Positions 6,901 through 15,433 of a stretch of DNA of 19,430 nt are shown here, one piece after another; the stretch's first letter is position 1, and every line of letters begins with the position of its first letter. This stretch comes from Alistipes sp. (lineage in GTDB: Bacteria > Bacteroidota > Bacteroidia > Bacteroidales > Rikenellaceae). Made by a program: the position numbers and the translations under genes. Location of the stretch: positions 9,082 to 28,511 of the forward strand of contig JAIEHQ010000081.1 of NCBI GenBank assembly GCA_029065825.1, given 5' to 3'. Below the pieces are notes generated by a model. It was not told the origin of the DNA, ran no database searches, and was given only the letters and a program-made list of their open reading frames with translations.

Positions 6901-7621
6901 GGTGCGCAGCGAGGTCTTCTGCAACCTGACGGCCGAGGATATCTTCCGTTCGATCCGCCGCATGAAGGAGGCGATCGCGTCGTGCCACATCCTGGCGCTG
7001 TGCGGCGGTTTCTCTGCGGGCGACGAGCCGGACGGAAGCGGTAAGTTCATTGCCAATGTGTTGAACAACAAAGATATTTCCGAAGAGGTCCACCGCCTGC
7101 TGGATCGCGGCGGCCTGATCCTGGGCATCTGCAACGGCTTCCAGGCGCTGGTCAAGTCGGGTCTGCTTCCCTACGGACGACTGGGGCAGGTAACGGCCGA
7201 TTCGCCGACGCTCTTCCGCAACGACATCAACCGCCACATCTCGCAGATCGTGACCACGCGGGTGGCTACCGCCGCCTCGCCCTGGCTGAGCAGCTTCGCG
7301 GCGGGCGACCTGCACTCGATCGCCGTCAGCCACGGCGAGGGCAAGTTCGTGGTCGGCGAGGAGCTGGCGCGCGAGCTCTTCGAGAACGGCCAGGTGGCAT
7401 TCCAGTATGTCGGTCCCGACGGCCGGCCGACAGCTCAGGCTCCCTACAACCCCAACGGTTCGAGCTATGCGATCGAAGGCCTCGTCAGCCGCGACGGCCG
7501 CATCCTGGGCAAGATGGGACACACGGAGCGCTACGACCGCAACCTCTTCAAGAATATCGCGGGCGAGAAGGTGCAGGACATCTTCGGCAATGCGGTGAAC
7601 TATTTCCGAAAGAAACAATAA
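3911..7621 (+). CDS. purL: Phosphoribosylformylglycinamidine synthase, single-chain type
   Basis: This enzyme converts FGAR, glutamine and ATP to FGAM (step 4 of IMP synthesis). At 1236 residues it is the large form that carries the PurS-like, PurL and PurQ parts in one chain. Domain order: PurS-like N-terminus, linker with YWSDHCRHTTF (from residue 215), first AIRS-like domain with THNHPTEIEPFGGAST (His319), second AIRS-like half with PSIGGKDSMSGTFEQINVPP, and the glutaminase domain. The glutaminase has FPGSNCDYDTA, LCGGFSAGDE, nucleophile Cys1074 in GICNGFQ, and His1204/Glu1206 in GHTER, so the triad is complete. ATG 3911 gives the normal N-terminus MKSYRIFVEK and follows an A-rich stretch; an in-frame TTG at 3881 is unlikely. 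purC follows after 23 nt. Confidence 0.97.
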   Translation: MKSYRIFVEKRPEFRVEAESMLRDLNVNLNLSLGGLRLLNVYDLFGFSEELLAKSRYAVFGEIATDEVTDECRIGDVSSLAIEYLPGQFDQRAASAVDCVRLIDPSADVKIKSSRLLVFPEKLSDETMARIRRYCINAVEAREKDMRVLDDPQSASVAPVSVLEGFRLMEESDLEPYCRKNGLAMNADDLREVVRYFREEGRDPFETELRILDTYWSDHCRHTTFTTELENISVEESFVREEIEGSLALYLKIRRELGREAKSICLMDLATIGARYLRHKGMLDDLEVSEENNACSVFVEIEVDGKPEKWLLQFKNETHNHPTEIEPFGGASTCLGGAIRDPLSGRSYVYQAMRVTGAGDIYQPVNETLPGKLPQRIISLKAAAGYSSYGNQIGLATTHVREVYHPDYVAKRLEVGAVVGAVKAENVRRESPAAGDVVLMLGGRTGRDGVGGATGSSKEHTDKSLEMCGSEVQKGNAPEERKLERLFRRPEVTRLIKKSNDFGAGGVSVAIGELADGLEIWLDRVPTKYSGLNATELAISESQERMAVVIEPKDEEEFKRYCAEENIEVTHVAEVTDTRRMRMYHKDRLVVDLSRDFIDSAGAKHYAEAEIGAVEQCDPFRREPEGADLRQRMERLLADDNVVSQKGLIEMFDSTIGASTVLMPFGGRTQRSETQVSVQKLPTEGYTDAASIMAFGYDPFLASWSPYHGAAYAVVDAAAKVVAAGARYDRMRYSYQEYFERMTKSPRTWGKPFAALLGALKMQVELGLPSIGGKDSMSGTFEQINVPPMLMAFGITTVDAGRVISTDFKAGGHYIYLVRHTPLESRMPDTEALKRNFDFVSSAIERGTVVSGYAVGFGGVAEALAKMSFGNEIGAAVELDERTLFDRAYGSIVVESTEPLDFPAAELLGRTADEAVLTVNGVRMPLEELYRANTERFAAIYPDKGDNRATVMEQVPGTRRIEYPGEAVEHPVVFIPVFPGSNCDYDTARAFRRAGAEVRSEVFCNLTAEDIFRSIRRMKEAIASCHILALCGGFSAGDEPDGSGKFIANVLNNKDISEEVHRLLDRGGLILGICNGFQALVKSGLLPYGRLGQVTADSPTLFRNDINRHISQIVTTRVATAASPWLSSFAAGDLHSIAVSHGEGKFVVGEELARELFENGQVAFQYVGPDGRPTAQAPYNPNGSSYAIEGLVSRDGRILGKMGHTERYDRNLFKNIAGEKVQDIFGNAVNYFRKKQ

Positions 7622-7644
7622 GAACTCAAAAACATAAACACACT

Positions 7645-8364
7645 ATGCAACAAGGCGAAATGCTTTACGAAGGCAAGGCCAAGCAGGTCTTCCTCACGGA
7701 CGATCCCGACACGATCCTGATTCATTACAAGGATGCGGCTACCGCTTTCAACAATATCAAGAAGGCGACCATCGAGAACAAGGGCGTGCTGAACAACCGG
7801 ATCTCGACCCTGATTTTCGAGTACCTGAAGAAGCAGGGGATCAGGACCCACTACATCGAGACGCTCAACGACCGCGACCAGCTCTGCCGCCGCGTCGAGA
7901 TCATCCCGCTGGAGGTCATCGTGCGCAACGTGATCGCCGGTTCGATGGCGCAGCGTCTGGGCATCGAGGAGGGTACGAAACCCTCGAACGTGATCTTCGA
8001 CCTCTGCTACAAGAACGACGAGCTGGGCGATCCGCTCATCAACGACCACCACGCTGTGGCGCTGGGTGCCGTGACTTACGACGAGCTCAAGCGGATCTAC
8101 GACATGACGGCCGAGATCAACCGGGCGCTCACGGAGCTGTTCGCCCGCATGAACATCAACCTGATTGACTTCAAGATCGAATTCGGCCGCACGTCGGACG
8201 GAGAGATCGTGCTGGCCGACGAGGTGTCGCCCGACACCTGCCGTCTGTGGGACGCTTCGACCAATGAGAAGCTCGACAAGGACCGCTTCCGCCGCGATCT
8301 GGGTAAGGTGCGCGAGGCGTACGAGGAGATCCTGGCCCGTCTGGAGAAAACGGTTAAACAGTAG
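7645..8364 (+). CDS. purC: SAICAR synthetase
   Basis: PurC joins CAIR and aspartate with ATP to give SAICAR, step 7 of IMP synthesis in the common bacterial pathway. The 239-residue product matches the compact bacterial form: MLYEGKAKQVF near the N-terminus, TAFNNIKKATIENKGVLNN, the RRVEIIPLEVIVRNVIAGS core, the LIDFKIEFGR strand and DEVSPDTCRLWD. The ATG at 7645 is taken as start; an in-frame ATG at 7660 would begin directly at MLYEGKAK, so the first five residues are uncertain. The leader AAAACATAAACACACT is A-rich, as usual for a phylum that makes little use of Shine-Dalgarno sites. Only 3 nt separate it from purF. Confidence 0.97.
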   Translation: MQQGEMLYEGKAKQVFLTDDPDTILIHYKDAATAFNNIKKATIENKGVLNNRISTLIFEYLKKQGIRTHYIETLNDRDQLCRRVEIIPLEVIVRNVIAGSMAQRLGIEEGTKPSNVIFDLCYKNDELGDPLINDHHAVALGAVTYDELKRIYDMTAEINRALTELFARMNINLIDFKIEFGRTSDGEIVLADEVSPDTCRLWDASTNEKLDKDRFRRDLGKVREAYEEILARLEKTVKQ

Positions 8365-8367
8365 GCG

Positions 8368-9804
8368 ATGGCTGAGGAGAATCTGATGCAGCGGCCGATC
8401 GACGATCGGGAGATCCACGAGGAGTGCGGCGTGTTCGGCGTGGTGGGCGTTCCCGATGCGGCGACGCTGACCTACTACGGACTCCATGCCCTGCAACACC
8501 GGGGCCAGGAGGGGTGCGGCATCGTCAGCGTTTCGGACGAGGGCGCGCTGCGCCGCGTCAAGGGCGAGGGCCTCGTGACGGAGGTCTTCAACGAGACCAA
8601 ACTCTCGGGGCTGAAGGGCAACATGGCCATCGGACACGTGCGCTATCCGACCTCGGGAGGACGGGGCATCGAGAACGTGCAGCCCTTCCTGTTCCATCAC
8701 AAGACGGGCGATTTCGCCCTGGCCCACAACGGCAACATCGTCAATTCGGAGCAGCTGCATGAGTTTCTGGAGCGCAAGGGCAGCCTCTTCCAGTCTACTT
8801 CGGACAGCGAGGTGCTGGCCCACCTGATCAAGAAGGAGGTGCGCAACCCCAACCAGCCGCGTATCTATTCGATTATCGAGGCGCTCAACATGCTCGAGGG
8901 GGCTTTCGCGTTCCTGATCATGACGGCCAACCGCATCTACGCCTGCCGCGACAAGTACGGCCTGCGGCCGCTCTCGATCGGACGGTTGGGCGACGGTTAC
9001 GTCATCAGCAGCGAGAGCTGCGCCTTCGAGGTGGTCGGTGCCGAGTTCCTGCGCGACGTGGAGCCGGGCGAGATCGTGACCATCGACCGCCACGGCCTGC
9101 GTAGCAGCGACTACTCGAAGTTCAAGCGCCACCTGATGTGCGCGATGGAGTATATCTATTTCGCCCGTCCGGACAGCGATATCGAGGGCCGCAACGTCCA
9201 CGCCTTCCGCAAGGAGTCGGGCCGGCTGCTCTACGAGGAGTCGCCCGTCGAGGCGGATATCGTGGTCGGCGTGCCCGATTCGAGCCTGAGTGCCGCGATG
9301 GGCTACAGCGAGGCGAGCGGCATCCCCTACGAGATGGGTCTCATCAAGAACAAATACATCGGCCGCACCTTCATCCAGCCCTCGCAGGAGTTGCGCGAGA
9401 AGGGCGTGCGGATGAAACTCTCGGCGGTGCAGAGCATCGTGCGCGACCGGCGGGTGGTGCTCATCGACGATTCGATCGTGCGCGGCACCACCTCGCGGCG
9501 TATCGTGCAGCTGCTGCGCGAGGCGGGAGCCACGGAGGTGCACCTGCGCATCGCCAGTCCGCCCTATTGCAATCCCTGCTATTACGGCGTGGATACCGCT
9601 TCGCGGAAGGAGCTGCTCTGCGCCCGCATGTCGGTCGAGGAGGCCCGCCGGTATATCGGCGCCGATTCGCTGGCCTACCTCTCGCCGCAGGCCCTGCTGC
9701 GTGCGGGCCACCGCGACGAACTTTGCACGGCCTGCTTCACGGGCCACTATCCGACCTCGCTGTACGGGCTGGACGGAGAGTCCGAAGGGGCGGAAAAATG
9801 TTGA
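8368..9804 (+). CDS. purF: Amidophosphoribosyltransferase (Fe-S, propeptide type)
   Basis: PurF makes phosphoribosylamine from PRPP and glutamine, the committed step of purine synthesis and the usual point of feedback inhibition by nucleotides. Of the 478 residues, the first 19 look like a propeptide, since the glutaminase nucleophile is Cys20 in EECGVFGV and must be N-terminal in the mature enzyme. Further motifs are ALQHRGQEGCGIV, AHNGNIVN and the PRPP loop VVLIDDSIVRGTTS. Four cysteines, Cys258 (HLMCAMEY), Cys404 (NPCYYG), Cys453 and Cys456 (CTACFTG), sit where B. subtilis PurF binds its 4Fe-4S cluster, so this is the oxygen-labile B. subtilis type. ATG 8368 lies 3 nt after purC; ATG at codon 7 is an alternative. 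Confidence 0.97.
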   Translation: MAEENLMQRPIDDREIHEECGVFGVVGVPDAATLTYYGLHALQHRGQEGCGIVSVSDEGALRRVKGEGLVTEVFNETKLSGLKGNMAIGHVRYPTSGGRGIENVQPFLFHHKTGDFALAHNGNIVNSEQLHEFLERKGSLFQSTSDSEVLAHLIKKEVRNPNQPRIYSIIEALNMLEGAFAFLIMTANRIYACRDKYGLRPLSIGRLGDGYVISSESCAFEVVGAEFLRDVEPGEIVTIDRHGLRSSDYSKFKRHLMCAMEYIYFARPDSDIEGRNVHAFRKESGRLLYEESPVEADIVVGVPDSSLSAAMGYSEASGIPYEMGLIKNKYIGRTFIQPSQELREKGVRMKLSAVQSIVRDRRVVLIDDSIVRGTTSRRIVQLLREAGATEVHLRIASPPYCNPCYYGVDTASRKELLCARMSVEEARRYIGADSLAYLSPQALLRAGHRDELCTACFTGHYPTSLYGLDGESEGAEKC

Positions 9805-9840
9805 TTCGATTTATTCTGTAAATTATTAAAAGAAACAGTT

Positions 9841-10866
9841 ATGGCGGAAAGTTATGAAAAGGCCGGTGTGAATCTCGAGGCCGGATACGAGGTGGTGCGT
9901 CGCATCAAGAAGCACGTGGCCTCGACCTCGCGCACGGGCGTGATGGGCAACATCGGTGCTTTCGGCGGCATGTTCGACCTCTCGGCCCTCAATATCAAGG
10001 AGCCGGTGCTGGTAAGCGGAACCGACGGCGTGGGCACCAAACTCAAATTGGCTTTCGAGCTGGACAAACACGATACGATCGGTATCGATGCCGTCGCCAT
10101 GTGCGTGAACGACGTGCTGGCGCAGGGTGCCGAGCCGCTCTATTTTCTGGATTACGTGGCCGTCGGCCGCAACGAACCGGCCAAGATCGAGGCGATCGTG
10201 GCGGGCGTGGCCGAGGGTTGCCGTCAGGCGGGCTGCGCGCTCATCGGCGGCGAGACGGCCGAGATGCCGGGCATGTACGGCGGCGGCGAGTACGATATCG
10301 CCGGCTTCACGTGCGGTGTGGTCGAGAAGTCGCGTCTGATCGACGGCACGAAGGTGCGTGTGGGCGACGTGCTGGTCGGCATCGCGTCGAGCGGCGTGCA
10401 CTCCAACGGATTCAGCCTCGTGCGCAAGATCGTCGCCGATGCGGGACTCGATTTGCGCAAGGCCTACGACGAACTCGACGGCCGGGTGCTGGGCGAGGTG
10501 CTGCTGGCGCCGACCAAAATCTACGTCAAGCAGGTGCTTGAGGTGATCCGTTCGTGCAATGTTCACGGCATCAGTCATATCACGGGCGGCGGTTTCGACG
10601 AGAACATCCCCCGCATCCTGCGCGAGGGACAGGGTATCGAGATCCACGAGGGTACGTGGGAGATCCTGCCCGTGTTCCGTATGCTGGAGAAGTGCGGCGG
10701 CATCGCCCACCGCGAAATGTTCAACATCTTCAACATGGGCGTGGGCATGGTGCTCGCCGTGTCGCAGGACGAGGCGGCGGAGGTCATCGCCATCCTGGAG
10801 AAGCAGGGCGAGAAGGCTTCGGTCATCGGCCGCGTGACGGATCGCCCGGGAGTGGAAATCCGTTAG
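9841..10866 (+). CDS. purM: AIR synthetase (phosphoribosylformylglycinamidine cyclo-ligase)
   Basis: PurM closes the imidazole ring, converting FGAM and ATP to AIR, step 5 of IMP synthesis. The 341-residue length is normal. Motifs: TSRTGVMGNIGAFGGMFDLS, the ATP/metal loop SGTDGVGTKLKLAF (Asp62), GIDAVAMCVNDVLAQGAEPLYFLDY, ALIGGETAEMPGMY, GVHSNGFSLVR and HITGGGFDENIPRIL, all typical of the AIRS family. A 36-nt AT-rich gap separates it from purF, in which no good TAnnTTTG box is seen, so read-through from upstream is likely. purN starts 3 nt after its stop. Confidence 0.97.
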   Translation: MAESYEKAGVNLEAGYEVVRRIKKHVASTSRTGVMGNIGAFGGMFDLSALNIKEPVLVSGTDGVGTKLKLAFELDKHDTIGIDAVAMCVNDVLAQGAEPLYFLDYVAVGRNEPAKIEAIVAGVAEGCRQAGCALIGGETAEMPGMYGGGEYDIAGFTCGVVEKSRLIDGTKVRVGDVLVGIASSGVHSNGFSLVRKIVADAGLDLRKAYDELDGRVLGEVLLAPTKIYVKQVLEVIRSCNVHGISHITGGGFDENIPRILREGQGIEIHEGTWEILPVFRMLEKCGGIAHREMFNIFNMGVGMVLAVSQDEAAEVIAILEKQGEKASVIGRVTDRPGVEIR

Positions 10867-10869
10867 GCG

Positions 10870-11436
10870 ATGAAGACGATCGCGGTATTCGCGAGCGGCA
10901 GCGGCTCGAATTTCGAGGCGCTGGCCGCCGCTTGCGCCGACGGGCGTATCGATGCCCGCATCGGCCTGATGGTCTGCGACCGGCCCGGAGCCTACGTGAA
11001 CGAGCGGGCGGCCCGCTACGGAGTGCCGACCTTCACGTTCCGGCCGAAGGATTACGCCTCGAAAGCCGACTACGAGCGGGAGATCGTCCGCCGGCTTCGG
11101 GAGGCGGGCGTGGAGCTGATCTGCCTGGCCGGTTACATGCGCATCGTCTCCGATGTGCTGCTGGAGGCCTATCCCGAGCGGATCATCAACATCCACCCCT
11201 CGCTGCTGCCCGCATTCAAGGGGGCGCACGCCATCGCCGACGCTTTCGCCTACGGGGTCAAGGTGTTCGGCGTGACGATCCATTACGTGAACGGCGAGCT
11301 GGACGGGGGGCGCATCCTCGCGCAGCGGGCCTTTCCCTACGAGGGCGACGATGTCGGGGAGCTGGAGGCGATGGTGCATGCCGTCGAACATCCGCTCTAC
11401 GTCGAGACGGTGGCCCGGCTGGTGGCCGGACGGTAG
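10870..11436 (+). CDS. purN: GAR transformylase (10-formyl-THF dependent)
   Basis: PurN formylates glycinamide ribonucleotide with 10-formyl-tetrahydrofolate, step 3 of IMP synthesis. The 188-residue product is of normal length and has the catalytic set Asn107, His109 (INIHPSLLPAFKG) and Asp145 (NGELDGGRI), matching E. coli Asn106/His108/Asp144. The N-terminal FASGSGSNFEAL is the phosphate-binding loop. It is the folate-dependent enzyme, not the formate-dependent PurT, which agrees with folD at the end of the cluster. The start ATG lies 3 nt after the purM stop. Confidence 0.97.
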   Translation: MKTIAVFASGSGSNFEALAAACADGRIDARIGLMVCDRPGAYVNERAARYGVPTFTFRPKDYASKADYEREIVRRLREAGVELICLAGYMRIVSDVLLEAYPERIINIHPSLLPAFKGAHAIADAFAYGVKVFGVTIHYVNGELDGGRILAQRAFPYEGDDVGELEAMVHAVEHPLYVETVARLVAGR

Positions 11437-11497
11437 CGTTCGCAGCCGTCTATTGTATAATTAAGATAAATTATCGAGCAAGAGAACAGAAAAGAAT

Positions 11498-13027
<1,530 letters not shown>

Positions 13028-13033
13028 AAGATT

Positions 13034-14293
13034 ATGAAGAGAGTGTTGGTTGTAGGCGGCGGAGGCCGCGAACATGCGATCGTCGATGCGCTGTCGCGCT
13101 CGCCGCAGGTGGAGAAGATCTATTGCGCTCCGGGCAATGCCGGCATCGCCCGGCAGGCGGAGTGCGTGCCGATCAAGGATACCGATGTCGAGGAGCTGCT
13201 CCGCTTCGCCCGGGAGCAGTCGATCGACCTCACGGTCGTCGGACCCGAGGCGGCGCTGGTCGTGGGCATCGTGGACCGCTTCCGCGAGGAGGGGCTGCGG
13301 ATCTTCGGCCCGACGCAGGCTGCGGCCCGCATCGAGTCGAGCAAGGAGTTCGCCAAAAACCTGATGGAGCGCTACGGCATCCCGACGGCCGGCTACCGGA
13401 CCTTCGACGATTACGAGGCTGCGCTGGCCTATGTCCGTTCGCGTCCGCTGCCCGCCGTGCTGAAGTACGACGGACTGGCCGCCGGCAAAGGCGTGGTGGT
13501 CGCCGCGACGATGGAGGAGGCCGAGGCGGCGCTGCGGGATATGCTGCTCGACGACAAGTTCGGTCACGGCCGTGTCGTGGTGGAGGATTACCTTACGGGA
13601 CCCGAGTTCTCGTTCATGTGTTTCGTGGCGGGCGACAAGGTCGCGCCGATGGTGCTGGCGCAGGACCACAAGCGCGCTTTCGACGGCGACAGGGGACCCA
13701 ACACGGGCGGTATGGGGGCCTATTCGCCGCTGCCGTTCCTCGCACCCGAGGACGAGGCTTTCGCCCTGGAACGGATCATGCGTCCGGTGGCTGAGGCGCT
13801 GGTGCGCGAGGGCTGCCCCTTTACGGGGGTGCTGTACGGCGGTCTGATGAAGACCCCGCAGGGCATCCAGGTCATCGAGTTCAACGCCCGCTTCGGCGAT
13901 CCCGAGACGGAGGTGGTGCTGCCGCGCCTGAAGAGCGACATCTACGACATCTTCCGGGCCGTGGCCGACGGCGAGGATCCCGGACGGACCGAGTGGCACG
14001 ACTTCGCTACGCTCGGCGTGGTGCTCGCCTCCGAAGGATACCCCGGCTCCTACGAGAAGGGGGCCGAGATCACGGGGACGGAGCGGATCGACGGTGTGGT
14101 CTATCACATGGGTACGGCTCTTCGCGACGGGCGGCTCGTGACGGCGGGCGGCCGCGTGATGATCGTCGTATGCCGGGGCGAAGATCCCGAGCAGGCGCGG
14201 CTCAAGGCGCTCGCAGAGGTGGAGAAAATCGGATGCGACCGTCTTTTTTACCGCCGCGACATCGGCTGCAAGGCCTTTTTAGGGGAAAAATAG
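13034..14293 (+). CDS. purD: GAR synthetase (phosphoribosylamine-glycine ligase)
   Basis: PurD ligates glycine to phosphoribosylamine with ATP, step 2 of IMP synthesis, acting on the unstable product of PurF. The 419-residue product is a standard ATP-grasp enzyme. The N-terminal VLVVGGGGREHAI is followed by APGNAGIA. The ATP-binding loop is KYDGLAAGKGVVVA. DHKRAFDGDRGPNTGGMGAYSP then precedes the metal-binding VIEFNARFGDPETEVVLPRL. The start ATG lies 6 nt after the purH stop. The -7 box of the folD promoter begins right after its stop codon. Confidence 0.97.
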   Translation: MKRVLVVGGGGREHAIVDALSRSPQVEKIYCAPGNAGIARQAECVPIKDTDVEELLRFAREQSIDLTVVGPEAALVVGIVDRFREEGLRIFGPTQAAARIESSKEFAKNLMERYGIPTAGYRTFDDYEAALAYVRSRPLPAVLKYDGLAAGKGVVVAATMEEAEAALRDMLLDDKFGHGRVVVEDYLTGPEFSFMCFVAGDKVAPMVLAQDHKRAFDGDRGPNTGGMGAYSPLPFLAPEDEAFALERIMRPVAEALVREGCPFTGVLYGGLMKTPQGIQVIEFNARFGDPETEVVLPRLKSDIYDIFRAVADGEDPGRTEWHDFATLGVVLASEGYPGSYEKGAEITGTERIDGVVYHMGTALRDGRLVTAGGRVMIVVCRGEDPEQARLKALAEVEKIGCDRLFYRRDIGCKAFLGEK

Positions 14294-14302
14294 TTATCTT
14301 TG
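14276..14302 (+). promoter_or_regulatory. Candidate promoter for folD
   Basis: TATCTTTG at 14295-14302 fits TAnnTTTG exactly and directly follows the purD stop at 14291-14293. A T-run at 14276-14280 is a poor -33 candidate with short spacing. Transcripts would start near 14307-14309 and have about 50 nt of leader before folD. Confidence 0.5.
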
Positions 14303-14320
14303 CCGCCGCTGCCCGGCGGC
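14302..14320 (+). repeat. GC-rich hairpin in the folD upstream region
   Basis: GCCGCCG (14302-14308) and CGGCGGC (14314-14320) form a perfect 7-bp stem with a CTGCC loop, abutting the -7 box. No T-run follows, so it is not an intrinsic terminator. It could slow read-through from purD or be part of the 5' end of the folD message. Confidence 0.4.
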
Positions 14321-14356
14321 AGGATTGGGAGTGTATATTTAAAAACAGAGACATAT

Positions 14357-15208
14357 ATGGTAATTAGCGGAAAAGATTTGGCGATCGCCCTCAAAGCGGA
14401 GATGGCCGAGCAGGTAAAGACGTTCCCCGGGAAATACGGCCGTCTGCCGCATCTGGTGGTGGTGCTTGTCGGCGAAGATCCCGGCAGCGTCTCCTATGTG
14501 GCCGGTAAGTCGAAGGCGGCCGAGGAGGTGGGTATCCGAAATACGACCATCCGCAAACCGGCGGACATTACCGAGGAGGAGGTGCTCGGCATCATCGACG
14601 AGCTCAACGCCGACGATACGGTCGATGGCATCCTGGTGCAGCTGCCCCTGCCCAAGCACATCGACTCCGACCGGGTCATCGCCCGCATTCGTCAGGAGAA
14701 GGACGTGGACGGGTTCCACCCGCTCAATGTCGCCGCCCTGTGGCAGAAACAGCCCTGCGTGCTGCCCTGTACGCCGAAGGGAATCATGAAGCTGCTGAAG
14801 GCCTCGGGTGTGGAGCTGGCCGGCCGCAAGGCGGTGGTCATCGGCCGCAGCACGATCGTCGGCCTGCCGGTGGCCAAGCTGTTGCTCGACCAGAACGCCA
14901 CGGTGACGATTACCCACAGCCGGACGAAGAACCTCGCGGAGGTAACGCGCGAGGCGGAGATCCTCGTGGTGGCCATCGGACGGCCCAAGTTCGTGACGGG
15001 CAACATGGTGGGCGAGGGTGCCGTGGTGATCGACGTGGGTGTGAACCGCGATCCCGAGACCGGAAAGCTGTGCGGCGATGTCGATTTCGAGGCTTGCGAG
15101 CCGAAAGCTTCGCTCATCACCAAAGTACCGGGCGGCGTAGGTCCCATGACGATCTGCTGCCTGATCGAGAACACGATCGAGGCATTCCTCAACAAGATGC
15201 AGAAATAG
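14357..15208 (+). CDS. folD: Methylenetetrahydrofolate dehydrogenase / methenyl-THF cyclohydrolase
   Basis: FolD interconverts 5,10-methylene-THF and 10-formyl-THF, the one-carbon donor for PurN and PurH. The 283-residue product has the catalytic Tyr47-x3-Lys51 (SYVAGKSK), DGILVQLPLPKHID, KDVDGFHPLNVAAL, PCTPKGIMKLL, the nucleotide-binding GRSTIVGLPVAKLL and the C-terminal KVPGGVGPMTICCLIENT. ATG 14357 is chosen because MVISGKDLA is a normal N-terminus and follows AAAACAGAGACATAT. An upstream in-frame ATG at 14300 overlaps the promoter box and is rejected. It ends the biosynthetic block and is followed by a strong terminator. Confidence 0.97.
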   Translation: MVISGKDLAIALKAEMAEQVKTFPGKYGRLPHLVVVLVGEDPGSVSYVAGKSKAAEEVGIRNTTIRKPADITEEEVLGIIDELNADDTVDGILVQLPLPKHIDSDRVIARIRQEKDVDGFHPLNVAALWQKQPCVLPCTPKGIMKLLKASGVELAGRKAVVIGRSTIVGLPVAKLLLDQNATVTITHSRTKNLAEVTREAEILVVAIGRPKFVTGNMVGEGAVVIDVGVNRDPETGKLCGDVDFEACEPKASLITKVPGGVGPMTICCLIENTIEAFLNKMQK

Positions 15209-15221
15209 AGGCCCGCTTCGC

Positions 15222-15271
15222 AAGGAAAGGAAAAGCCGCGACTCCGATGTCGCGGCTTTTCCTTTCTTTTT
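15222..15271 (+). terminator. Very strong terminator after folD
   Basis: A perfect 17-bp stem (15226-15242 with 15249-15265), extendable to about 21 bp with one G-T pair, encloses a TCCGAT loop. A-rich on the left and T-rich on the right (ending CTTTCTTTTT), it can work on both strands, ending folD and backing up termination of the convergent cyd operon. Confidence 0.9.
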
Positions 15272-15316
15272 GCATGCGCGGATCCGCCGCAGGTTCGCTG
15301 CCGGGCGAAAAAGGTG

Positions 15317-15335
15317 CCGCAGCTTGTCGCTGCGG
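15317..15335. repeat. Hairpin in the convergent intergenic region
   Basis: CCGCAGC (15317-15323) and GCTGCGG (15329-15335) form a 7-bp stem around TTGTC. No T-run follows on the + strand. On the - strand it lies downstream of the hairpin at 15360-15388 and may assist termination of cydB transcripts. Confidence 0.4.
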
Positions 15336-15359
15336 GAGGGCCGCTCCGCAGTCGGAAAG

Positions 15360-15388
15360 GAAATTCCCCGACAAAACCGGGGAATTTC
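15360..15388 (-). terminator. Likely terminator of the cyd operon
   Basis: GAAATTCCCCG (15360-15370) and CGGGGAATTTC (15378-15388) form a perfect 11-bp stem with a 7-nt loop, 46 nt past the cydB stop on the - strand. The A/T at the stem base and the following CTTTCC on the - strand give a modest U-rich tail. Confidence 0.65.
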
Positions 15389-15433
15389 GTCTTCGGGCGG
15401 AACTTGCCGCTGAGCAATTCAGGGCCTTCCGCG

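Noticed and set aside
3653..7618. A very long antisense open frame (about 1300 codons) opposite purL, and similar ones at 1893-3893, 7600-9747, 9826-11391 and 11507-14107
   Set aside because: They mirror well-identified genes, show no recognisable domains, and arise because GC-rich codon use makes stop codons rare on the opposite strand.
9805..9840. Internal promoter before purM
   Set aside because: AT-rich but lacks a fitting TAnnTTTG box.
11437..11497. Internal promoter or operator before purH (ATAAT/ATTAT dyad at 11457-11474)
   Set aside because: Short AT-only arms are easily met by chance and no -7 box is present.
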